A DNA stretch of 46,010 nucleotides, from the NCBI GenBank assembly GCA_943354475.1, contig CALRBT010000009.1:1-46010 (forward strand), given 5' to 3'. Shown here in pieces: positions 15,699 to 24,750 of the stretch. Numbering within the stretch: the stretch's first letter is position 1; each line of letters starts with the position of its first letter. The notes under the pieces were generated by a model, which searched no databases, was not told the DNA's origin, and saw only the letters and a list, made by a program, of their open reading frames with translations. The DNA is from Parcubacteria group bacterium. GTDB lineage: Bacteria; Patescibacteriota; Minisyncoccia; Phycocordibacterales; CALRBT01. Both the position numbers and the translations under genes were made by a program.

Positions 15699-16601
15699 TT
15701 AACCCACAAATTTCTTTACCTCCTTTTCAATTTTATCTCTGTCTTCAACCTTAAACCACCTCACTCCTTCACCCCTCTTAAACCACATAATTTGGCGTTT
15801 GGCGTAGTGCCAGATTTCAAATTGTAGTTGCGTAATCATTTCATCTGTTGTTATTTGGTCTTGGAGTAGTCGTGCCAGAGAGCGACATTCAAGGCCGAGG
15901 GATTCCATGCGTTCGTATGTTAGACCTTGCTCGTGCAAAGTGCGGGCTTCTTCGATCATTCCTTGATCAATGCGCGCCGTTAGGCGCGCATTGATTCGGG
16001 CCCTTAGTTTCTGCGGATCTGTTTCAATACCAATAGTTAGGGTTTCGTATTGAGGATTCACGCCACGGGCAGGGACCTTACCGAGCGCCTCTGTAATTTC
16101 GATTGCCCGAATGAGTCTGCGAGGATTCTGTGAATCGATGGTCTCTGCACGCTCTGGATCGAGAAGTTTAAGTTTTTCAAATAATTCCACGGCAGAAAAT
16201 TTTTCAAGCCTACCTCTTAGCTCATGATTTGGTGGAACCTCTGGTAGTACAACGTTATCAACAATTGCTTGGATATAGAATCCAGTACCACCACAGAGGA
16301 TTGATAATTTACCACGACTAAGAATATCGGCGATCGCTCTGTCAGCTAACTCCTTATATTGGACTACATCGAAAGTGTCGCTAGGCGGTGCAACATCAAG
16401 GAGGTGGTGAGGAACTCCTCGCATCTCATCCTTAGTGATCTTGCCGCTGATAATATCAATGCCTCGGTAGACCTGTCTTGAGTCAGCGGAAATCACTTCG
16501 CCGTTAAACTTTAGCGCTAATTCTACAGCTAAATCACTCTTGCCGGAGGCTGTTGGGCCGACGATAGCGATAATCTTAGGTTTTTTGTTTAAATCGGTCA
16601 T
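15699..16601 (-). CDS. miaA: tRNA dimethylallyltransferase
   Basis: 300 aa. Adds dimethylallyl to A37 of tRNAs reading UNN codons. The N-terminus has the P-loop GPTASGKSD, then SADSRQVYRGIDIISGK and GVPHHLLDV; the middle has CGGTGFYIQAIVD; downstream are NPRRLIRAIEI and the C-terminal QIMWFKRGEGVRWF, all MiaA hallmarks. Normal length. It is divergent from the peroxiredoxin gene with only 42 bp between them. Confidence 0.95.
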   Translation of the reverse strand: MTDLNKKPKIIAIVGPTASGKSDLAVELALKFNGEVISADSRQVYRGIDIISGKITKDEMRGVPHHLLDVAPPSDTFDVVQYKELADRAIADILSRGKLSILCGGTGFYIQAIVDNVVLPEVPPNHELRGRLEKFSAVELFEKLKLLDPERAETIDSQNPRRLIRAIEITEALGKVPARGVNPQYETLTIGIETDPQKLRARINARLTARIDQGMIEEARTLHEQGLTYERMESLGLECRSLARLLQDQITTDEMITQLQFEIWHYAKRQIMWFKRGEGVRWFKVEDRDKIEKEVKKFVG

Positions 16602-16603
16602 GG

Positions 16604-16619
16604 ATGTTAGGATGCTAAC
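16604..16619. promoter_or_regulatory. Palindrome in the miaA-peroxiredoxin divergent gap
   Basis: TGTTAG-GATG-CTAACA, a 6-bp-arm dyad located between the two divergent start codons and ending 24 bp before the peroxiredoxin ATG. It could be an operator, but no regulator is identified. Confidence 0.4.
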
Positions 16620-16643
16620 ATAGTAAGCTAATTATTTAAACGT

Positions 16644-17258
16644 ATGACAAGAGAAATGGATAAAGACATGTTTGAGGAGTATGAAGGATTTCCTGTCCGG
16701 ATTGGACAGATGGTTCCTGATATGGAACTTAATGCCTACCACAAAGATAAGGAGATGAAGGTGTCCCTCAGTGATTATAAAAATAAGTGGCTCATTTTGT
16801 TTTTTTATCCTGCAGACTTTACCTTCATTTGTCCAACTGAGCTCGAGGATATGGCAGACTTGTACGCACAGTTTCAAAAAGAAGGAGCGGAAATACTCTC
16901 AGTCAGTACCGATACGGTCTATACACACAAAGCATGGCACGATACTTCGGAGGCGATTAAGAAAATAAAGTTCCCAATGATTTCAGATCGTAACCAAAGC
17001 CTTAGCTATATGATGGGGGCTATCGAAGAGGAGAGTGGTAATGCACTCCGTGGAACATTTGTGATTAATCCTGACGGTAAATTGCAGATGATGGAACTTA
17101 ACGATAATGACAGCGTTGGACGAAACGCAAAAGAATTGCTTCGAAAATTACAAGGAGCGAAATTTGCTCGTGAACACAAAGGACGAGTGTGTCCTGCAAA
17201 GTGGGAACCGGGAGACGATACGTTGAAGCCAGGACTTGATTTGGTGGGGAAGATATAG
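16644..17258 (+). CDS. 2-Cys peroxiredoxin (AhpC/Prx type)
   Basis: 204-aa thiol peroxidase that reduces peroxides. The peroxidatic Cys is about residue 63 in FYPADFTFICPTEL; the resolving Cys is in GRVCPAKWEPGD near residue 180; the Prx motif FPMISD is also present. An internal Met (MDKDMFEEY) could be the true start. No AhpF or thioredoxin reductase is nearby. A strong GC-rich hairpin follows. Confidence 0.93.
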   Translation: MTREMDKDMFEEYEGFPVRIGQMVPDMELNAYHKDKEMKVSLSDYKNKWLILFFYPADFTFICPTELEDMADLYAQFQKEGAEILSVSTDTVYTHKAWHDTSEAIKKIKFPMISDRNQSLSYMMGAIEEESGNALRGTFVINPDGKLQMMELNDNDSVGRNAKELLRKLQGAKFAREHKGRVCPAKWEPGDDTLKPGLDLVGKI

Positions 17259-17291
17259 AATAGGAAGTAAGAATAGAGCAAAAAATTGATT

Positions 17292-17323
17292 GTGCCCGTC
17301 GCCCCCTTGGGGGCGACGGGCAC
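17292..17323 (+). terminator. GC-rich terminator after the peroxiredoxin gene
   Basis: 15-bp perfect arms (GTGCCCGTCGCCCCC and its complement) with a 2-nt gap, then GTTGGTTTTC. Located between convergent peroxiredoxin and pyrF. Confidence 0.8.
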
Positions 17324-17339
17324 GTTGGTTTTCTCCTTA

Positions 17340-18233
17340 TCATCTGTACCGATTGATGGCATCATTAAGTGCGATTGTTGCCGCGCGTGGGTCTGGAGCA
17401 AAGATGATGGCACGTGAGGAATTGAAAGTCATTCCCCATTTATGACTATCAACCGTTGCAAGAACCGTCGCTTCAACCTCACCTCCCTGTTCGCCTACGC
17501 CAGGAATGACAAACGGCACATCGCCGACAATCCGCCGAACGTTCCCTGCTTCAGCGGGATAGGTTGCACCTACCACGAGGTGGCAGTTACCACGCACATT
17601 CCATATCCTAGCCACGTTAAACGCGACACGTTCATAGAGTTGCATTGAGTCATCACAGAGGACTTGTAGCCACTCCTCGGCTGACAATCCAGCCGGTTTA
17701 TTTCGTGGATTGTAAGTGAGGGTGTGTAGATCTTGAAATTCACCCGCACCAGGGTTCGACGTACGACACAAAACAATAATGCCCTTGTCTGTTTGTTCGA
17801 GAAATGGCTTCAATGCCTCAGCCCCAAGATATGGATGTACGGTAAGCGCATCCGCTTTTAGATAGTCGAATGCATACTTTACGTAACCTAAATTGGTGTT
17901 TCCGATATCGGTACGCTTGCCATCAAGAACGACGGGGACATCTGGGGCAACTTTGTTGGCGAATTTGATTGTCCGATGGAGCGCATCGAGTCCTTCAACT
18001 CCATGTGCATCATAGAACGCAGGATTTGGCTTGTAGGCACCAGCAACATCACTTGTTGTCTGGATGATTCTTTGGTTGAAGTTGCTGATTGTGTCAGCAA
18101 TTCTGAGTTCGCCAGAAACGTATACACGTTCGGACTTAGGGATTTTGTCGAGATCGCTGTCGAGTCCGACGCAAACGAATTTATTCTCCGACCATTTTCT
18201 TTCCATCAAATCGTGGAAGTTTCTTGTAGACAT
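17340..18233 (-). CDS. pyrF: Orotidine 5'-phosphate decarboxylase, subfamily 2
   Basis: 297 aa from ATG 18233, chosen because GGGAGA precedes it by a few bases; the frame stays open further upstream. Catalyses OMP to UMP, the last step of pyrimidine synthesis. Subfamily-2 features are CVGLDSDLDKIP at the N-terminus, KPNPAFYDAHG, the catalytic Lys-Asp set in VVLDGKRTDIGNT, VHPYLG, and CRTSNPGAG. No other pyrimidine gene is in the window. Confidence 0.93.
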   Translation of the reverse strand: MSTRNFHDLMERKWSENKFVCVGLDSDLDKIPKSERVYVSGELRIADTISNFNQRIIQTTSDVAGAYKPNPAFYDAHGVEGLDALHRTIKFANKVAPDVPVVLDGKRTDIGNTNLGYVKYAFDYLKADALTVHPYLGAEALKPFLEQTDKGIIVLCRTSNPGAGEFQDLHTLTYNPRNKPAGLSAEEWLQVLCDDSMQLYERVAFNVARIWNVRGNCHLVVGATYPAEAGNVRRIVGDVPFVIPGVGEQGGEVEATVLATVDSHKWGMTFNSSRAIIFAPDPRAATIALNDAINRYR

Positions 18234-18348
18234 ACTTATTCTCCCAAACATGGCTGTGGGCGGGAATCCACCCAAAAATGTACAGCTCTAGGACGATAGT
18301 ACTAAAACCTAAAGATTGAGGCAAATTTGTGCCGGAGGAGAATATATT

Positions 18349-18918
18349 CTATGTCTTGTTAATTCCAACTAAATTAATAAAAGCAGAAGCATTTTTTGAT
18401 ATTCGTAAGGTGTATTTATCTTTTCGAAACTCTTGTTTGAATACTTGAGTGTTGGAAGAAAAACCAAGATCAATGACCATTTTTTGAACTTGTATTGTAA
18501 GTGGTTTAATAATATTTACAAAGTTTACCGTCAAGTATCCTCTATCGGAATAAACTGAACCATCAGTTTCAAACAAACCCTTAAGGCAGTAGATTTCGTA
18601 TTTTTTACTTTCAAATATCCATGTTGGTACCGTGACTTGTTGAAGATATTTTGAACCAAGCTTTGCTTTCCAGCCAAGCAAGTTTTCCCATTTATTTGAG
18701 TAACAGCTCACGTCAAGACATTTATCATTTCTTGTTACTAAGGAAACTTTATTTTTTGGCAGTATTTGCCGTATACCAGAAACAGCGTTTTTGATTAAAT
18801 TTGGATATTTAGTATCACAAGTAATTCTTAGTCTAACCGCTCTACCGTTCGGGTTTGAAAGGTTTCCATCTCCTATGGCTAAACCAATGACATATGCCAA
18901 AGCTTCTTTGTCACTCAT
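18349..18918 (-). CDS. LAGLIDADG homing endonuclease, free-standing
   Basis: 189 aa from ATG 18918; a longer frame would run back through the tRNA and is rejected. Two LAGLIDADG helices are visible: AYVIGLAIGDG (residues 8-18) and CLKGLFETDG (111-120), so it is a monomeric two-motif enzyme that would make a sequence-specific double-strand cut. Such genes spread by homing. The start lies 14 bp beyond the tRNA-Leu(CAA) 3' end, on the same strand, and there is no intron in that tRNA. AT-rich relative to pyrF. Confidence 0.88.
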   Translation of the reverse strand: MSDKEALAYVIGLAIGDGNLSNPNGRAVRLRITCDTKYPNLIKNAVSGIRQILPKNKVSLVTRNDKCLDVSCYSNKWENLLGWKAKLGSKYLQQVTVPTWIFESKKYEIYCLKGLFETDGSVYSDRGYLTVNFVNIIKPLTIQVQKMVIDLGFSSNTQVFKQEFRKDKYTLRISKNASAFINLVGINKT

Positions 18919-18932
18919 TCTTGTTAAGTTAG

Positions 18933-19013
18933 TGCCAGAGGTGGGACTTGAACCCACAAACCTTTCGGCACGCGATTTTGAGTCGCGCATGTTTACCATT
19001 TCATCACTCTGGC
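18933..19013 (-). tRNA. tRNA-Leu (anticodon CAA)
   Basis: Acceptor GCCAGAG/CTCTGGC, anticodon stem GCGAC-like with loop CTCAAAA, class-II variable arm, and T-arm GTGGGTTCAAGTCCCAC. No CCA encoded. The homing endonuclease gene begins almost at its 3' end. Confidence 0.94.
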
Positions 19014-19054
19014 GATACCAGTACTTTACGCAAAAATTGGTTAAAAATCAATTC

Positions 19055-19095
19055 AGTCCTCACCAGCCCCGCCTACGGCAGGGCTGGTGAGGACT
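19055..19095. repeat. 15-bp-arm hairpin upstream of parB
   Basis: AGTCCTCACCAGCCC (19055-19069) with its exact complement (19081-19095). The loop carries CGCCTACGGC, the same word as in the recombinase inverted repeats. It is 48 bp before the parB ATG, so it could shape the parB leader or end an upstream transcript. Confidence 0.7.
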
Positions 19096-19142
19096 TCCTT
19101 CTTTTGCACCTGAATGTTAAAATTGCTTCAAATAATAAATAC

Positions 19143-20198
19143 ATGGCAGAATTTTATAACAACTCTATATACTGGATTGAAATTGAAAAGATCAAACCAA
19201 ACCCATTTCAGCCACGTAAGGATTTTGATCCAGTACAACTACAGGCACTGGCAGACTCAATCAGACAGTATGGAATTCTTCAGCCACTCACTGTCTCACG
19301 TCACGAAACATTTATTGAAGACGAAGGTCTGAGGACGGAGTACGAACTCATTGCAGGAGAGCGACGTTTGCGTGCATCCAAAATAGCAGGCTTAGCCTCG
19401 GTGCCGGTTACAATCCGAGCGTCATCTGATGACTCACGAACAAAGCTTGAACTTGCTATCATTGAGAACCTTCAACGTGAAGACCTCAATCCTGTTGACC
19501 GCGCCAGAGCGTTTGATCGCCTGGTAAAAGAGTTCTTCTTTAAGCATACTGAAATTGCAAAGAAAGTAGGTAAGAGTCGTGAGTATGTTTCAAACTCGAT
19601 TCGAATCTTGGCGCTTCCAGAGGAAATGATGAACGCGCTCTCTGCAGGTAAAATTAGCGAAGGACACACCAGGCCACTTCTGATGTTGATTGATCGACCA
19701 GAAGAGCAGATGACCCTCTTTAAGGAAATTCTCCTCAAACGATTAACAGTGAGGGAATCGGAGGCAATCTCACGACGAGTTGCAACGGACAAGGTGCGCA
19801 AGCGTGAATACATGGTTGACCCAGAGATAAACATTCTTGAAAAGAAGTTGGCGGAATCACTTGGTACAAGAGTTCATATTGAACGAAAAGAAACTGGTGG
19901 ACACTTAACCATCGATTTCTTCTCAAATGAAGACTTACAACACATCCTCGACTTGATTAAGAGTAATGAGCCAAACAATAGAACAGCAATGATGGAGCGC
20001 TTTGAGAGTACGCAAGCAGGCACAGTAGCTGGAGCTACTAATCCAGATCTTTCCGCAGAAATAGTAACTGATGGAGTCGGAGCGATTGAAACAATCACTG
20101 ATCCAGAAGTCGCTGCACTCATGATAGATGACCGATCAGTTGAGGACAAGAAAGAGGATGAGGAAGATTTGTATTCGGTTAACACCTTTACGGTTTAA
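19143..20198 (+). CDS. parB: ParB/RepB/Spo0J partition protein
   Basis: 351 aa from ATG 19143. CTP-dependent DNA clamp that loads at parS sites for chromosome segregation. N-terminal ParB domain with PNPFQPRKDF and the catalytic/CTP motif GERRLRAS. Central helix-turn-helix region with HTEIAKKVGKSREYVSNSIR and GHTRPLL. C-terminal dimerisation part followed by an acidic tail (EDKKEDEEDLY). No parA partner is visible in the window. Confidence 0.94.
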   Translation: MAEFYNNSIYWIEIEKIKPNPFQPRKDFDPVQLQALADSIRQYGILQPLTVSRHETFIEDEGLRTEYELIAGERRLRASKIAGLASVPVTIRASSDDSRTKLELAIIENLQREDLNPVDRARAFDRLVKEFFFKHTEIAKKVGKSREYVSNSIRILALPEEMMNALSAGKISEGHTRPLLMLIDRPEEQMTLFKEILLKRLTVRESEAISRRVATDKVRKREYMVDPEINILEKKLAESLGTRVHIERKETGGHLTIDFFSNEDLQHILDLIKSNEPNNRTAMMERFESTQAGTVAGATNPDLSAEIVTDGVGAIETITDPEVAALMIDDRSVEDKKEDEEDLYSVNTFTV

Positions 20199-20220
20199 GA
20201 GTAATTTGAGATTTCATTTT

Positions 20221-20280
20221 AAAAACCTCCGCAATTATTTTTGTTCGATATATCGAACAAAAATAATTGCGGAGGTTTTT
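20221..20280. terminator. 60-bp perfect palindromic bidirectional terminator
   Basis: 30-bp arms beginning AAAAACCTCCGC and ending GCGGAGGTTTTT with no unpaired loop in DNA. It separates convergent parB and rel. Confidence 0.9.
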
Positions 20281-20307
20281 AATCTATCTATTGATTCTTC
20301 CATAAAG

Positions 20308-20332
20308 CACTTGGAGGTCTTGCCTCCAAGTG
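20308..20332 (-). terminator. Second hairpin, at the rel 3' side
   Basis: CACTTGGAGG (20308-20317) with CCTCCAAGTG (20323-20332), 16 bp beyond the rel stop; only a short T run follows on the minus strand. Confidence 0.6.
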
Positions 20333-20347
20333 TTTGTTAATTTTCGC

Positions 20348-21892
20348 TTAATTTTTATTTTGATTCTCCAGCGCGTTTCTAATGTGTCGTTTAGCAACCG
20401 TCGTTTTCGCCATTTCGAGCCACTTGGCCGAAGGGCGACTTGATTTCTTGGTGACCACTTCAACAATATCTCCATTTTTTAACGGAGTATCGAGGGAGAC
20501 CATTTTACCGTTTACTTTGACTCCTGCGATATGATCTCCAATGTCAGAATGGATTGAATACGCAAAGTCTATTGGACTCGAGTTGAGAGGTAAGTCAATA
20601 ACGTCTCCTTGTGGTGTGAAGGTGAACACTCGATGTTCAAAGAAATCCGTTTTTAAGTTATTTAAAAATTCTTTCGGGTCGAAGGTTTCAGCATGGATTT
20701 CTGCAAGTTGTTTAATCCAAGCAGGCATGGTCTCAGGTGATTCGTTGGAATTTTTCTCATCAGAGAGTGAGGTTGGCCGTGCAAAATTAGGAAGGAGTTT
20801 GGCAATCCAGAGAAAGTTTTTTGAGTATTGAGAGATTCGTCCTGTCGCCACAGCTTCTTTGTAGGATAGATGTGAGGCGATACCAAATTCAGCATCGCGG
20901 TGCATGTCATCGGTTCTGATCTGGACTTCAATGATAGCCCCATCCCCAGAGAATATAGTGGTGTGAATACTTTTGTACCCATTTGGTTTGGGGACAGCTG
21001 TATAGTCTTTGATTCGTCCTGGGAGCGGTCGCCAGAGTCCGTGGACAATTCCGAGAACTCTGTAGCAATCGGTAAGGGTGGGGACAACAATTCTGATCGC
21101 TAAAATGTCATAAATTTTTTCAATGTCCCAGTCTTTCCTTTCTAGTTTTAAATAAAGACTGTAGAGGTGTTTGACGCGGGTGTCGACTTTGGCCCCCACT
21201 ATTTTTTCTTTAATAAACTCTTCCTTTAATTGAGTTTCAATTTTCTCAAGTGATTCGCGGGTTTCCAGACTTTTTTCTTCAATGACCTTTTTTACTTTCT
21301 CAAACTCTTTTGGATACACATAAGGGAATGCTAGGTCTTCCAAATCTCCTTTGAGCTTACTCATACCGAGTCGGTAGGCTAGCGGTGCGTAGATCTCGAG
21401 TGTCTCCATGGCAATACGTTTACGTTTTTCTTCTGGAACGAATTCAAGTGTTTGCATATTGTGCATTCTGTCGGTGAGTTTGATGATGAGGACACGCAAG
21501 TCCTGTGACATAGCCACAAAGAGCTTCTGTAGACTCTCTGTGTGACGCTCGAGTCCACGATATTTGAGTTTGCCGAGTTTGGTTACTCCCTCGATGAGAA
21601 AAAGAATTTCTTTACCAAACTCTTTTTCAATCTCTTCGGTACTTACGTGACCGTCTTCAACCACATCGTGGAGGAGTCCTGCAGAGATAGTAGTCACATC
21701 CATTCCAAGCCTGGCGAGATTTTTGGCAGTTTCAAAAGGATGAATGAAGTAAGGTTCTCCAGAGAAACGCTTTTGTCCCTCGTGGTGAAGTTTTGAGAAA
21801 TCAAACGCTTTGGTAACGAGCGCCCTGTCAGATGCGGTTGGAGAGCGCATAAGTTCGATAATGTCATTGACATTTTGCATATAACTTAGCAT
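20348..21892 (-). CDS. rel: (p)ppGpp synthetase/hydrolase (RelA/SpoT homologue)
   Basis: About 514 aa from ATG 21892 (a further GTG at 21925 and ATG at 21880 are possible). Domains in order: HD hydrolase with HHEGQKRFSGEPYFIHP and GLLHDVVEDG; synthetase with YRVLGIVHGLWRPLPGRIKDY and KPNGYKSIHTT; TGS domain starting RVFTFTPQGDVIDLP. The C-terminal ACT and helical regions of long RSH proteins are missing, so it is a shortened bifunctional form. Both catalytic halves look intact. Confidence 0.94.
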   Translation of the reverse strand: MLSYMQNVNDIIELMRSPTASDRALVTKAFDFSKLHHEGQKRFSGEPYFIHPFETAKNLARLGMDVTTISAGLLHDVVEDGHVSTEEIEKEFGKEILFLIEGVTKLGKLKYRGLERHTESLQKLFVAMSQDLRVLIIKLTDRMHNMQTLEFVPEEKRKRIAMETLEIYAPLAYRLGMSKLKGDLEDLAFPYVYPKEFEKVKKVIEEKSLETRESLEKIETQLKEEFIKEKIVGAKVDTRVKHLYSLYLKLERKDWDIEKIYDILAIRIVVPTLTDCYRVLGIVHGLWRPLPGRIKDYTAVPKPNGYKSIHTTIFSGDGAIIEVQIRTDDMHRDAEFGIASHLSYKEAVATGRISQYSKNFLWIAKLLPNFARPTSLSDEKNSNESPETMPAWIKQLAEIHAETFDPKEFLNNLKTDFFEHRVFTFTPQGDVIDLPLNSSPIDFAYSIHSDIGDHIAGVKVNGKMVSLDTPLKNGDIVEVVTKKSSRPSAKWLEMAKTTVAKRHIRNALENQNKN

Positions 21893-21937
21893 ACTGTTTT
21901 TTAGACGAAACGGCAACTCTAACACGAGAGGCTAAAA

Positions 21938-22096
21938 ATGGAAGGCAGGATCGGACTACACGACGAAATCACTGCTAATCGAGTGAGACGACAGATGGCA
22001 GACCTTGCCTTAATGGCGGGGCAGTTCTCGCTTGATGAATGGGTTCTTGAGATGGACGAGCCTGACGAGGAGATTCTTCGTCCAAAATCGAATTGA
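21938..22096 (+). CDS. Small hypothetical protein, 52 aa
   Basis: ATG 21938 to TGA 22096, preceded by GAGAGG at a good Shine-Dalgarno distance and followed 5 bp later by a strong GC hairpin. The product is acidic at its end (DEWVLEMDEPDEEILRPK). I do not recognise it. The gene signals make translation likely. It lies in the gap between rel and topA and fits the pattern of free-standing orphan small genes in this window. Confidence 0.6.
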   Translation: MEGRIGLHDEITANRVRRQMADLALMAGQFSLDEWVLEMDEPDEEILRPKSN

Positions 22097-22101
22097 TGTA
22101 C

Positions 22102-22125
22102 CCCGCCGCGAAGCTTCGCGGCGGG
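22102..22125. terminator. Terminator between the 52-aa gene and topA
   Basis: CCCGCCGCGAAG/CTTCGCGGCGGG, a perfect 24-bp palindrome followed by TTAGTTGTTT. Confidence 0.8.
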
Positions 22126-22135
22126 TTAGTTGTTT

Positions 22136-24346
22136 CTACGCAGATTTTTTCTTGGGAGTCGCTCCAGGCAATTTGTGTGGATTGTGATTTGGACAGAGTC
22201 TATTAGAACAACGCTCAGGTATTGTCTTGGTGCCCTCCATCATCAGCGCGCCACATTTCTCTCCATCGTCTTTAACATAGGGGCAAATATTTCCCGTTGG
22301 TTTAGTCTTAATTGCATTTTTACATTTTGGGTAGTTTGAACAACTAAAGAAAATCCCAAATCGTCCACGGCGCTCAGTCATCATACCGACTTTACAGAGA
22401 GGACAGAGAATTCCTGTCGAATTCTGACGTTCCAGCTCAGCGTCTTTTTTAATGTGTTTACACTTCGGGTAGTTACTGCAGGCGATGAAGCGTCCAAACT
22501 TTCCGTCACGCTCCATTAGTTTTCCATCTTTACAATCAGGGCAGGCCTCCCCCGTATCTTTTGGTCCCTCAAGTTCGCTTCCATCAATAGTTCGCGCGCC
22601 GAGACATTCCGGAAAGTCAGAACAACTCATAAACTTTCCGGTACGGCCAAGTTTGATCACCATATCCTTTCCACACTTTGGACATTTGAATTCTGCTGGC
22701 GCGTCCCCAAGGTTGGTAATTTTATCTAATTTATCTTTGGATTTTACCATCTTGAGAAATGGTCCATAAAAATCTTTGAGTATCTTCTCGTATTGTTTCT
22801 TACCATCGGCAATATCATCGAGCGACTCTTCCATTTCAGCAGTAAAGGAATCGCTAATGTAGTCTGCGAAGTTGTTCTCGAGAAACGAGCTGACCGCTTC
22901 TCCGGTATCAGTTGGTTGGAGTGACTTACCATTTTTGGTGGTGTAGCCACGGTCGTTGAGTGTCTTGATAATAGAGGCGTAGGTCGAAGGTCGTCCGATA
23001 CCACGTTTCTCGAGCTCTTTAATGAGACCTGCTTCAGAGTATCGTCCTGGTGGTTCCGTTTGTTTACCGAGTGCATCGATGTTCAAGAGCTTCAACTTAT
23101 CGCCTGCAGAAACTTTGGGAACCTCAACATCTTCTCCGCGTCCCTCAGGGTCAGCGAGGAGCCAGCCAGGGAAAAGAATACGAGATCCAACGATTGAAAA
23201 CGGTGGAGTAACCTCAGCTCCGACTTTTGCCGTAATTTTGGTTTTTAAAATATTTGCATCACTCATCTGTGAAGCAACAGTGCGCTCCCAAATTAGTTTA
23301 TATAAACGCTCTTGTTCAGGAGTGGAGCCTGCGCGAAAAGTCGAAGCGTGTGTTGGACGAATCGCTTCGTGAGCCTCTTGAGCGTTCTTTGATTTGGTAG
23401 CAAAAGATTTTGGAGAAACGAATTCTTTACCAAATTTCTTTTCTACCACAGAGAGGATTTCGTCCTGTGCGATTTTACTGAGGTTAGTACTGTCAGTTCG
23501 CATGTAGGTGATGTGCCCGGCTTCGTAGAGCTTCTGGGCGATACCCATTGTTCTCGATGGTGCAAACCCAAGACGGTTGCTGGCGGTTTGTTGCAAGGTT
23601 GAAGTAATGAAGGGTGCACGCGCCGAGCGTTTGGTTTCAGTTTCTTTCACGCTAGCTACGCTCCACGATTCTTTCTTTGCATGCCAGAGAATCTTGTCTG
23701 CATCATCTTGGGTTTTAGGCTCTTCCTCGCAAGTGAGCGTCATCTTCTCCTTTTTATCGGTTTGAACATCCGCAGTAATGACCCAGTAGTTTTCAGGAAT
23801 GAATGCGCGGATCTCTCGCTCGCGCTCCATGACAATGCGAAGGGCGGGGGACTGTACTCGCCCAGCGGAAAGGCCATAGCGGAGTTTTTTCCAGATGAGC
23901 CCTGAGAGGTCGTAACCAACGAGACGATCAAGCACTCGACGCGCTTCCTGTGCTTTGCGCAGATCTTGGTCAATCTTGCGTGGATGATTCATTGCCTCAG
24001 TTACCGCCTCTTTGGTGATTTCGTGAAAGACAATTCGGTTTGGATTCTTTAGTTTTATCGCTTCAGCAATATGCCAAGCGATTGCTTCTCCTTCACGGTC
24101 GGGGTCAGTAGCGAGAATGACTTCGTCAGCTTTTTTGGCAAGGGATGCGAGCTCGCTCACCACAGATTCTTTGCCTTTGGAAATTTCGTAAGATGGTTTG
24201 AAATTGTCTCCAATATCAATCGCCTTTTTGTTACTCTTTGGTAAATCACGAATATGCCCGACAGACGCTTTGACGGTGTACTTGCCATCCAAATATTTTG
24301 AAATGGTTTTTGCTTTTGCGGGGGATTCGACGATAAGTAATTTCAT
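22136..24346 (-). CDS. topA: DNA topoisomerase I
   Basis: 736-aa type IA topoisomerase that relaxes negative supercoils. N-terminal Toprim with LLIVESPAKAKTI and ATDPDREGEA; catalytic Tyr at about residue 281 in GHITYMRTDSTNLS; RPTHAS motif. The C-terminus has four zinc-finger-like modules: CPKCGKDMVIK..CSDFPEC, CPDCKDGKL..CSNYPKC, CPLCKVGMM..CSNYPKC and a last looser one (CGALMMEG..CSNRLC). A complete gene of typical length. Confidence 0.97.
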   Translation of the reverse strand: MKLLIVESPAKAKTISKYLDGKYTVKASVGHIRDLPKSNKKAIDIGDNFKPSYEISKGKESVVSELASLAKKADEVILATDPDREGEAIAWHIAEAIKLKNPNRIVFHEITKEAVTEAMNHPRKIDQDLRKAQEARRVLDRLVGYDLSGLIWKKLRYGLSAGRVQSPALRIVMEREREIRAFIPENYWVITADVQTDKKEKMTLTCEEEPKTQDDADKILWHAKKESWSVASVKETETKRSARAPFITSTLQQTASNRLGFAPSRTMGIAQKLYEAGHITYMRTDSTNLSKIAQDEILSVVEKKFGKEFVSPKSFATKSKNAQEAHEAIRPTHASTFRAGSTPEQERLYKLIWERTVASQMSDANILKTKITAKVGAEVTPPFSIVGSRILFPGWLLADPEGRGEDVEVPKVSAGDKLKLLNIDALGKQTEPPGRYSEAGLIKELEKRGIGRPSTYASIIKTLNDRGYTTKNGKSLQPTDTGEAVSSFLENNFADYISDSFTAEMEESLDDIADGKKQYEKILKDFYGPFLKMVKSKDKLDKITNLGDAPAEFKCPKCGKDMVIKLGRTGKFMSCSDFPECLGARTIDGSELEGPKDTGEACPDCKDGKLMERDGKFGRFIACSNYPKCKHIKKDAELERQNSTGILCPLCKVGMMTERRGRFGIFFSCSNYPKCKNAIKTKPTGNICPYVKDDGEKCGALMMEGTKTIPERCSNRLCPNHNPHKLPGATPKKKSA

Positions 24347-24469
24347 TTTTGTTCGGTTGAAAATTTTTCGCTCATATTACTGTAGCATAACGATGAGCGC
24401 ACTCACTAATACTACAGATAGGGAAGTAATGCAAATCTGAATTGAATATGTCATACAAAAATCATAAAT

Positions 24470-24489
24470 CCCACGCTTGTCGGCGTGGG
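24470..24489 (-). terminator. Hairpin after the 64-aa gene
   Basis: CCCACGC (24470-24476) with GCGTGGG (24483-24489), 8 bp beyond the stop. On the minus strand it is followed by an ATTTATGATTTTTGT tail. Confidence 0.7.
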
Positions 24490-24497
24490 GGGGTTCG

Positions 24498-24692
24498 TTA
24501 CTTTTTCTTCTTTAATTTCTTCTCTAAGTTTTTGAGAAGCTTCGAGACTTCTTCGAGAGAAGCTCGTATCTCTGTCAGCTTCTCTCCAGTGAGTCTCTTT
24601 GGGATTTGAGTGACCGGTGTTAGAGGCGGAAGTCGGAGTTTTTCGTCTCGCTCCATCCTCTGTATCACTCGTCGTTCTGAGAATTCGGGCAT
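24498..24692 (-). CDS. Small coiled-coil hypothetical protein, 64 aa
   Basis: ATG 24692 is chosen over longer frames because GGGAG stands 8 bases upstream. The product begins MPEFSERRVIQRMERDEKL, has a Pro-rich linker (LPPLTPVTQIP) and ends in a Lys-rich helix (LLKNLEKKLKKKK). Unknown function. It lies 58 bp downstream of the small membrane-protein gene on the same strand and probably shares its promoter at 25049-25076. Confidence 0.65.
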   Translation of the reverse strand: MPEFSERRVIQRMERDEKLRLPPLTPVTQIPKRLTGEKLTEIRASLEEVSKLLKNLEKKLKKKK

Positions 24693-24750
24693 CAAAGGAC
24701 TCCCTTTTTGAACTGCCGCACCGGATGGAATCCGGCGCGGCAGCACTTGC

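Noticed and set aside
22136-24346. TGA recoding (code 25 or 4) in this lineage
   Set aside because: Genes such as the 118-aa, 52-aa, DUF6624 and DGR target genes end naturally at TGA, followed by terminators.
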